In this document: piece by piece, positions 5,301-10,907 of the stretch | Numbering within the stretch: position 1 is the first letter of the stretch | Layout of the letters: every line of letters starts with the position of its first letter | Source of the DNA: Ruminococcaceae bacterium UBA1865 | GTDB taxonomy: Bacteria; Bacillota; Clostridia; Oscillospirales; Acutalibacteraceae | Assembly: GCA_002338255.1 (NCBI GenBank) | Contig: DDHX01000005.1 | Location: 18,275-29,181, forward strand | Reading direction: 5' to 3' | Length of the DNA stretch: 10,907 bases | The notes under the pieces: generated by a model | Told to the model about the DNA's origin: nothing | Database searches by the model: none | The model's input: only the letters and a program-made list of their open reading frames with translations | Position numbers and translations under genes: made by a program

Positions 5301-6077
5301 TTACGGGTAAATTTCGTTGATTATTGAAGAGTATATTTCGTGAAGTTCAAACTTAAGGACCTTCCTGTCATATTCGTTTTTGCACTGTATCCCATACTCC
5401 TTGTCCTGTGTTTCTTCAAACAACTTTACATCATCCAATATTTCTTGGCTTGGTTCAGGTCCATCATATAAGGGGTCAAGTTTAATAGACCACTCACTTG
5501 CGGTAGATAATCTTTTTTTGCCGATTTCCTTTTCTAATTTATTCCACAGCTTTTTTTCTTCTGTTTGATCGTATGTTCCATTTAAATTATAAATGCTTGT
5601 TATAAAGTCTTTAAACTTGACTGCGGTTAATATTTTGCTCAAAATTGCCCTGGATTCTTCAGGCATCATCCAAACCGTTGGTAAGGCTGTTTTTTCACCC
5701 GTCATTTTTATTATGGCATTTACAGCTTCTTCGGTCAGCCCTAATCTATTACAGATTTGCCTTATTTCGATATCACTTGATCTAACATCAGTTTTGCCAA
5801 GAAGATAATCTGTAGAGCAATTGAAAAAATTACAATATGCTTTAATATGCGGAGCGTGCAAAGTGTCTGGGAGAGATTTCCTATCTGAGCTTTCAAAACT
5901 AAGATGTCTCTGAATCGTTTTTTCAATACTACTTTCTTTCCATTGGGACAAAATATGTTTTTCCTTCAATTTATGCGCAAAGTCGGATGCACTTTTTATT
6001 CCTTGCTCCTTCATTAAGCCTATTAATCTGTTTTGAAAGATAGTATGATCTGCGCTGCTATCCTTTATGTATGCCAT
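5301..6077 (-). CDS. XRE-family (Cro/CI-type) transcription regulator
   Basis: The 258-aa protein has an N-terminal XRE-type helix-turn-helix domain at about residues 12-97, ending with the hallmark YCNFFNCSTDYLLGKTD. That stretch matches the common STDYLLG end of Firmicute phage and element repressors. The remaining 160 residues, rich in charged helices and ending HEIYSSIINEIYP, match no domain known to me and probably serve for dimerisation or signal response. The ATG at 6077 (MAYIKDSS) is preferred: GGAGGG lies 4-5 nt upstream, while the longer TTG option would begin on that ribosome site itself. It diverges from a small membrane-protein gene across a 164-bp region holding palindromic TATAAAAG sites, its likely operators. 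A strong hairpin ends the gene. Codon use is AT-richer than in its neighbours. Confidence 0.85.
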   Translation of the reverse strand: MAYIKDSSADHTIFQNRLIGLMKEQGIKSASDFAHKLKEKHILSQWKESSIEKTIQRHLSFESSDRKSLPDTLHAPHIKAYCNFFNCSTDYLLGKTDVRSSDIEIRQICNRLGLTEEAVNAIIKMTGEKTALPTVWMMPEESRAILSKILTAVKFKDFITSIYNLNGTYDQTEEKKLWNKLEKEIGKKRLSTASEWSIKLDPLYDGPEPSQEILDDVKLFEETQDKEYGIQCKNEYDRKVLKFELHEIYSSIINEIYP

Positions 6078-6110
6078 ATAACCCTCCAAAAAGTAAATAT
6101 CAATCTTTTT

Positions 6111-6166
6111 TATAAAAGCTGTTCCTATAAAACGAATCGTTAATTTTGTATAAAAGTCTTTTATAC
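6111..6166. promoter_or_regulatory. Operator-like repeats between divergent genes
   Basis: A perfect 19-bp palindrome, GTATAAAAGTCTTTTATAC (6148-6166, centred on T6157), stands with two further direct copies of its half-site: TATAAAAG at 6111-6118 and TATAAAAC at 6126-6133. This arrangement in a divergent intergenic region next to an XRE gene is typical of autoregulated repressor operators. The -10/-35 elements are ambiguous. On the plus strand a weak TTAATT-16-TATACT (6140-6167) would enclose the palindrome. Confidence 0.6.
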
Positions 6167-6241
6167 TCTTTTGTTTTATGTAATAATAACATTGTAAACA
6201 AGAGATGTAAAGAACCTTTTCATAACGTCAGGAGGTAAATG

Positions 6242-6727
6242 ATGAGCGAAGAAAAGCTGAGTGTCGAATTGGAACCCGGAAATCAGCAAGCGTCCTCGAA
6301 TATAAATTCGGAGCATGGCACGTTCGTTGGCTGGGTAAAAAAACACAAGAAAGGTATTATCATCGGAAGTACTATTACTACGGTAGGAATCGTCGGCGGA
6401 ATCTTAATCGGAGGGAACTGGGATGCAATAACTGATGGTGCGCAAGCCTTGATTTCTAAATCGAAAAACAGGTCTGTCGTGACCAAGACACCCCAGATAC
6501 TAGTTACAGCAGTCGTTCCTGTGGATAAGATCACAAAGCACGTCGACACGGATAAGGGAAGATCGTTATTAAACGCCGGAGAAGAATTTAATATTCGTCG
6601 ACACCCTAGGACACTTCCCATAGGTAAGAAAGCCTCACAGTCGAAAATTTCTCAGGCGGCCATACTCGGAATTCCGCTGAGCGAACATCAAACCTGGGTG
6701 GAAACATACAAGAAAAATTGTGCATAG
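6242..6727 (+). CDS. Small single-pass membrane protein of unknown function
   Basis: The 161-aa product begins MSEEKLSVELEPG. A polar N-terminus of about 30 residues is followed by WVKKHKK and a glycine-rich hydrophobic stretch (about 39-58, GIIIGSTITTVGIVGGILIG), one clear membrane segment. The basic residues before it predict a cytoplasmic N-terminus. The remaining 100 residues are soluble, ending with a KISQAAILGIPLSEHQTWVE segment. I do not recognise the family. Two adjacent ATGs exist; the second (6242) is chosen because GGAGG lies 6 nt upstream, against 3 nt for the first. The gene is divergent from the XRE regulator and shares the palindromic operator region, so it is probably repressed by it. 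A TTG-started frame overlaps its end, and a terminator follows at 6854. A role in immunity, exclusion or signalling for the element is speculation. Confidence 0.75.
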   Translation: MSEEKLSVELEPGNQQASSNINSEHGTFVGWVKKHKKGIIIGSTITTVGIVGGILIGGNWDAITDGAQALISKSKNRSVVTKTPQILVTAVVPVDKITKHVDTDKGRSLLNAGEEFNIRRHPRTLPIGKKASQSKISQAAILGIPLSEHQTWVETYKKNCA

Positions 6728-6915
6728 AAGTAACAAAGAGGACAGATAGGATCCCCATAATCAATCTGAAACAAAAAAGCCAGCGTAAAGACGAAAAAGA
6801 ATTCATGACTATCGGTGAATACCTTGATAGTAAGAATAAAGAAAGGCTGATAGAAAAGCGCAGACCCGTTGGCTGTTTAGCCTGCGGGTCTGCGTTTTTC
6901 CAGATTGCAAGTTGA
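6718..6915 (+). CDS. Possible overlapping small ORF, 65 aa
   Basis: A frame starting TTG at 6718 overlaps the last 10 nt of the membrane-protein gene and encodes a basic, Lys/Arg-rich peptide (TKRTDRIPIINLKQKSQRKD and onward). An internal ATG at 6808 gives a 35-residue version. No good ribosome site precedes either start. The last 20 codons are simply the terminator hairpin at 6854-6899 read as protein, which argues against a designed C-terminus. It could be a coupled mini-gene, a frameshifted extension of the upstream protein, or chance. Confidence 0.25.
   Translation: MCIEVTKRTDRIPIINLKQKSQRKDEKEFMTIGEYLDSKNKERLIEKRRPVGCLACGSAFFQIAS
6854..6899 (+). terminator. Intrinsic terminator, probably bidirectional
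   Basis: CGCAGACCCG (6859-6868) pairs perfectly with CGGGTCTGCG (6885-6894), with an inner GGC/GCC stem. The plus strand continues with TTTTT. The A-run before the left arm gives the minus strand CTTTTC, so it can also end the convergent recombinase transcript from the right. Confidence 0.85.
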
Positions 6916-6965
6916 ATTGTCCACTGTTTGATGACTAATATCCATTATCAGCAGATGATGGTAGT

Positions 6966-8264
6966 TCAGATTGTGACCCGAATGCCGGACTGAAACAGGA
7001 ATGACAGTTTTCCTGCCATTGTGACCACGACCTTGTCAATGGTTTTCAACATCAGCGGATAGCTGAACTCGGGAATTTTCCCAACCTCATTAAGCAGACC
7101 AATCATTTCATTGGCGCGGTATCGCACGAGAATGTCATCAGTAGTATCAACGGTACGTTGAAGCGTTGCTCGATATCGAGCTTTTTTGCTGACGAGAAGA
7201 TTCCACGCCTGCACAAACGATTTCTCCGGCTGGGCGATCAATATACGGATGTCTGAGCATAGCATCTGCCGTGGTTGAGCCCCTTTACAGTACCGTTCAC
7301 GATATTCCTCGAGAGCCGCCGTCGGATTTTTGGTGTAGGTCGCCTTATGCGGAGGAGTATACGTCATGCCGGAGATCTCTGCGCCGCTGTTGTCGTGTCG
7401 GCTTACGCAGCGGAATGCCGGTATCAGCTCCCGACCCACGCCATGATAGTAATAAGATCCAAATGGTTTCCCGCAGACGCCACAATACATGATGCCTCGA
7501 AAAGGATACTCTTTGCATGGTGGCTTTGATTCATGAGTGTGCCGTTTTCGTATTTCTTGGGCGACATTCCATGTTTCTTTATTAACGATGGCCGGAAGGC
7601 ATTCCTCAACCAGAAACTGAGGCAGCTCCCCGCGATTGGGAACACTTTTATGTGATATGGGGTTTTGAATGAAGGTTTTCTGAAACCGGCAATCGCCGCA
7701 GTATTTTTCATTGCTGATGATATTTTTAATCGTAGTGACTGCCCATGAAGCGCCGGGCCGCCTCGTCGTAATCCCGTCAGAGAGCAGTCCGTCAGTTATT
7801 TCATTATAGTTGAAACCATCAATAAATTCTTTGAAGATGCGTCTTACAATGGTCGCCTCCTGCTCATTGATTGCAATTTCACCGTTCATTTTACAGTAAC
7901 CATATATGTTGTTAATGGCGAGGCTTCCAACCAGGCCCTTTTCAAACCGGCGCCGCTTGCCCCATTTGATGTTGTCGGACATACTGACCGCTTCCGATTC
8001 CGCAATCGCGGCCATGAGTGTCAAAAGCAGTTCTCCTTCCGGAGAGCAGGAATGAAGATTTTCTTTTTCAAAGAAAACGTCAACGCCAAGGTTGCGTAGC
8101 TCTCTGGTAAAAACAAGCGTGTCGACCGTGTTGCGCCCAAAACGCGATACGCTTTTTGTGATGATTCCGTCCACCTTCCCAACACGGCAATCCTCAATCA
8201 ACTGCAGGAACTGCGCCCGGTTCTTGGTTCTTGTGCCGGAAATGCCTGTGTCTGCGAGTGTCAA
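6966..8264 (-). pseudogene. Large serine recombinase lacking the catalytic-serine segment
   Basis: The open frame (432 aa) begins LADTGISGTRTKNRAQFLQL, which is normally residue 60 or so of these recombinases. The segment holding the catalytic serine and first arginine (usually YCRVSTD-like) is absent. In-frame sequence just upstream has a TAA within ten codons and no homology. The rest is well preserved: IITKSVSRFGRN and the end of the resolvase domain (1-105), the recombinase domain (about 115-215), the zinc-ribbon region and the C-terminal part. The zinc ribbon shows C261, C264 and C286 but no fourth cysteine where siblings have one. The TTG start lacks a ribosome site. It follows the complete recombinase by 123 bp. 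Without the serine it cannot cut DNA alone, so it is either dead or a non-catalytic partner. Confidence 0.85.
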
Positions 8265-8387
8265 GACAAAACTAAAAAAATATTATAATTTTTCCTTGTC
8301 TGCCCACCAAATATTGAAAGACAAACAATCAGCGGAGGTTGTAAAAGGTTTTCCAATCCTTCTAACAGGAATATAGAATTGTCCATT
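8265..8387. other. AT-rich gap replacing the lost recombinase N-terminus
   Basis: These 123 bp lie between the stop of the complete recombinase and the truncated one. In all three minus-strand frames no resolvase N-terminus can be read. The gap carries one of two copies of GAATTGTCCA (8376-8385); the other lies beyond the truncated gene's end at 6914-6923. Confidence 0.5.
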
Positions 8388-10010
8388 CTACTTCTCCGCG
8401 TTTTTTTTGATCAATCGGTCAATCAGTTCTTTATATTCATCTTGGAATGTCCATACGATTTCAACCGCTTGGCTGTTGTAAATATAGATGGCTGATATTA
8501 ATTCGTCCACCAACTCCCTTGTTAGTGTTCTGACATTGGTATAAGGCAGAAGGGACTTGGAAAGTGATTCCACTCCATCTACCTCAACTTTTTTTAAAGA
8601 TGCTTCTATCTGTGCTATTTTTAGCTCAGTGTCTTCAATATGTTCGTTACAGAGAGTACATTTTCTCATGTACTCCTTATCTGAAATGTGTCCGGCAGAC
8701 ATATCTTCAAAAGCCTGCATTTTATCGTGTTTATGCTTTGTAATGGATGCTTTGCACTTTTCAATCTGCTCTATGAGTGACAGATTGCTTCTTTGGGTTA
8801 CCTGATTTTCTTTGGATACAGACTGTGTTATTTTTTGCATAAGCTGTGCCTGCTTCCGTATGGCAGCCAGAACGATTTGTGATAATTCCTTTTCGTCCAT
8901 TTGATAGGCAGAACAGCCAATATCCGGTTTGTTCCTATGCGTATTGCAGGCATAGGCAGGATGTTTACCTTTTGTTCTTGTCATTGCCAAACGGCAGTTT
9001 CCGCATTTCACCTTGCGGTAGAAAACGTGCTTGCTTTTAATTGGACCTGTAGCCGAAAAACCTATAGGAATTTTAGCCTGCACTAAATCAAATGTTTCTT
9101 GCGAAATAATCGCTTCAAAAGCGTTCTCCACTACAATCCATTCCTCTTTTGGCATTCTGGCATGGCGTGGCTTGCCTACCTGTTTCCTCTGTGTCTTCCC
9201 AAAAATCTCCTTGCCTGTATAACGCTCATCATTTAGCATTTTTCTCACCATCGTGGCTGTCCACATGTTTTGATTCTGATCCACACAGTTCCATTTTCTG
9301 GTGACGTTCCTGCTTCGCTTTAGCATGAGAGGAGTAGATATTTCAGAATGATTCATAGCCTGTGCAATCTCAATTGCGGTCTGTCCCTGCAAGAAACGAT
9401 CAAACACATTTCGAACAATCTCTGCGGCTTCCTCGTCTATCACAAGCTGATGTCTGTCGGCATCCGATTTTCTGTACCCAAAGAACGCATAAGGCGCAAT
9501 GTTATAGCCTTTTTTAGCAAGCTGCGCCTTTGTGCCTCGCACTTTTCTTGAAAGGTCCTTGCTGTAAAGGTCATATATCACATTTTTGAAGGATACATCA
9601 ATCAGACCGGCGGAGCCGTATTTATATTGGATACTGTCGTAATCATCATTGATAGCGATAAAACGCACGCCGAGGAATGGAAATATCTGCTCAAGATAAT
9701 CGCCAACCTCAATATAGTCACGACCAAAGCGAGAAAGGTCTTTGACGATAATACAATTAATTCTCCCCTGCTTTGCCTGCTCAAGCATTTTCTGAACGCC
9801 CGGACGGTCAAAATTCGTACCTGTCCGTCCATCATCACAAAATTCAATTACCGTTGCACCCCCAAATTCAGGGTGGGCGTCAATATATCTTTGTAAAAGC
9901 TCCCGCTGATTGCTTATGCTGTTGCTTTCATCTTTACCATTTTCTGCTGACAGATCACCGTCCGCATCCGATAAGCGTATATATTTTGCAATCACATAGG
10001 AATCACGCAT
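8388..10010 (-). CDS. Large serine recombinase/integrase, complete (TndX/TnpX-like)
   Basis: The 540-aa site-specific recombinase would cut and rejoin attachment sites to excise or integrate the element. The resolvase domain (about 5-150) has the catalytic S14 in YIRLSDAD with R12, then ESNSISNQ, DDGRTGTNFDRP and IIVKDLSRFGRD (LSRFGR at 92-97). The recombinase domain covers about 175-290 (MLNDERYTGKEIFGK). The zinc ribbon has all four cysteines (C336, C339, C355, C366), followed by a coiled coil at about 400-480 and a typical C-terminus. Length is normal. The ATG at 10010 is preferred over GTG at 10019: AAGGAAG lies 8 nt before the ATG but only 2 nt before the GTG. It overlaps the upstream recombinase stop by 8 nt, so the two are translationally coupled. 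It is the only recombinase in the window seen to be complete. Confidence 0.93.
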   Translation of the reverse strand: MRDSYVIAKYIRLSDADGDLSAENGKDESNSISNQRELLQRYIDAHPEFGGATVIEFCDDGRTGTNFDRPGVQKMLEQAKQGRINCIIVKDLSRFGRDYIEVGDYLEQIFPFLGVRFIAINDDYDSIQYKYGSAGLIDVSFKNVIYDLYSKDLSRKVRGTKAQLAKKGYNIAPYAFFGYRKSDADRHQLVIDEEAAEIVRNVFDRFLQGQTAIEIAQAMNHSEISTPLMLKRSRNVTRKWNCVDQNQNMWTATMVRKMLNDERYTGKEIFGKTQRKQVGKPRHARMPKEEWIVVENAFEAIISQETFDLVQAKIPIGFSATGPIKSKHVFYRKVKCGNCRLAMTRTKGKHPAYACNTHRNKPDIGCSAYQMDEKELSQIVLAAIRKQAQLMQKITQSVSKENQVTQRSNLSLIEQIEKCKASITKHKHDKMQAFEDMSAGHISDKEYMRKCTLCNEHIEDTELKIAQIEASLKKVEVDGVESLSKSLLPYTNVRTLTRELVDELISAIYIYNSQAVEIVWTFQDEYKELIDRLIKKNAEK

Positions 10011-10907
10011 ATTGTTCACTTCCTTTGTTTTCTGCGCTTTGGAATATCGCTTTCATTTCATCCTGATACCGCAGGATAACCACGACTTCCTTATCATTAT
10101 TGACAACGATTTTTTGTGTCAGGGCAACAAGCATTTCCCTTGATAATACAGACTCCTCTTTGAATTTACGAAACGCCATGTACCATTTGTTTTCTTCGGG
10201 CGCATTTTCAAGGAGCTTGGATTTTTCTATTGTCAATTCTTCCAGCCTGTGTGACAGATATTTATGTTCCGAATCATATTTATCCGTTGCAAAAAGATAG
10301 TCCGCTTCGGGAATGACCGACTGTACATAGCTTTCAAACAATGATTGCCGCAACGTTTTCAGCTTCTTTTGTCTTGCTTCCACATTTGTAATCTCATTGA
10401 AAATCGCCGTTCTGCGCTCACGGTAGCCTGCTGATTTTGTGACTCTCTTTATAATTTGCTCTGTGTCGGCAAGCAAATCCATTTGAGAGCGTAACACATC
10501 ATATACAATTGCAGTCAGTTTTTCTTCACGAATACCGCCGCTGTTTTGACAGGCAGCCGTCAAGTGCATGGCGTAATTCGGGCAGATAAATTGATGCAAC
10601 ATCTGTCTGCCCTTGTTATAGACTTCCTTGTAGCGAATCATCTTGTGTCCGCAGCTACCGCATATTACAAGTCCCATAAAGATGTTTTCTGTCTTCTCAA
10701 AATAATCATACTTGCCGAGCCTGCCATGATATTCGTCTTTTTTCTGCCTTATAATTTTCTGCACCGTCTCGTAAAGCTCACGTCCGATAATCGGCTCATG
10801 GGTATTCTCAACAATGATCCAATCCGCTTGTGGGACTATCTTTTGCCTTTGGTTTTCATACAGTTTTGTGATTTTTTTGCCCTGTACCATGTTCCCGAGG
10901 TAAACAG
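10003..10907 (-). CDS. Large serine recombinase, C-terminal part (runs off right edge)
   Basis: The visible 300 codons read VYLGNMVQGKKITKLYENQR and continue with no stop at the window edge, so the gene starts outside. VYLGNMVQGKK belongs to the end of the recombinase domain, and ADWIIVENTHEPIIGRELYETVQ is the usual segment before the zinc ribbon. Counting from that internal Met, the ribbon has all four cysteines (C77, C80, C103, C114). It is followed by a coiled coil (about 170-235) and a C-terminus ending EQYA. The TGA at 10005-10003 overlaps the start of the complete recombinase, showing one transcription unit of two recombinases. Whether its catalytic domain is intact cannot be seen. Confidence 0.92.
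   Translation of the reverse strand, partial: VYLGNMVQGKKITKLYENQRQKIVPQADWIIVENTHEPIIGRELYETVQKIIRQKKDEYHGRLGKYDYFEKTENIFMGLVICGSCGHKMIRYKEVYNKGRQMLHQFICPNYAMHLTAACQNSGGIREEKLTAIVYDVLRSQMDLLADTEQIIKRVTKSAGYRERRTAIFNEITNVEARQKKLKTLRQSLFESYVQSVIPEADYLFATDKYDSEHKYLSHRLEELTIEKSKLLENAPEENKWYMAFRKFKEESVLSREMLVALTQKIVVNNDKEVVVILRYQDEMKAIFQSAENKGSEQYA

Larger units (their letters stand above)
3790..10907. mobile_element. Integrated mobile DNA or recombinase-rich element remnant (right end outside window)
   Basis: From the break in hcp to the right edge every recognisable gene is mobile-element-like: four large serine recombinase genes on the minus strand and an XRE-regulator cassette. Base composition changes from block to block, with the XRE cassette clearly more AT-rich than the recombinases around it. 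No conjugation, phage structural, replication or cargo gene is visible. The region could be one end of an integrative element or several overlapping insertions. The left boundary is inferred only from the loss of Hcp homology, and no target duplication was identified. Confidence 0.55.

Noticed and set aside
7271..7529. Overlapping plus-strand frames inside the truncated recombinase
   Set aside because: Antisense to conserved recombinase sequence, without start signals.
1..10907. CRISPR array, tRNA or rRNA genes
   Set aside because: No regularly spaced repeats and no tRNA-like or rRNA-like sequence were seen on reading both strands.

Overview
The window looks like a mid-GC anaerobic Firmicute, probably Clostridia. 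The evidence is family-level only: a flavodiiron protein, rubredoxin and hybrid-cluster protein set, strong AGGAGG ribosome sites, TTG starts, and many clostridial-type large serine recombinases. No species is claimed.

Positions 1-3804 hold a compact oxygen/nitric-oxide defence locus. On the minus strand, in transcription order, lie a flavodiiron protein (fprA-like, 2999-1812), an intrinsic terminator, a Crp/Fnr-family regulator with four N-terminal cysteines (1703-981), the Fe-S cluster repair protein Ric/ScdA (895-188), a 35-residue DUF1858-like protein (198-91) and the start of an enolase (101 to beyond the window). On the plus strand lie a rubredoxin (3568-3729) and the first codons of hcp (3757-3804). 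The products fit one job: rubredoxin reduces FprA, which removes O2 or NO; Ric repairs damaged Fe-S centres; Hcp would handle NO or hydroxylamine. The clearest regulatory signal is a pair of near-perfect FNR boxes (TTGAT-N4-ATCAA) about 41 bp upstream of the inferred starts of ric and fprA. The regulator between them carries the FNR-type E-x-x-S-R recognition helix, so it probably controls both.

From about 3790 to the right edge the DNA is mobile or its debris. hcp stops after about ten recognisable codons. About 400 bp without a clear gene follow, then four large serine recombinase genes, all on the minus strand: one lacking its N-terminal half (4225 to about 5034), one lacking the catalytic-serine segment (6966-8264), one complete (8388-10010), and one running off the right edge (10003 to beyond 10907). 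The last two overlap by 8 bp.

Between the two broken recombinases sits a self-contained AT-richer cassette. An XRE-type repressor (5301-6077, minus) diverges from a small single-pass membrane protein (6242-6727, plus) of unknown function. A 19-bp perfect palindrome and TATAAAAG/C repeats lie between them, and strong hairpins bound the cassette on both sides. It is the least explained part of the window and resembles a lysogeny-type switch or maintenance module.
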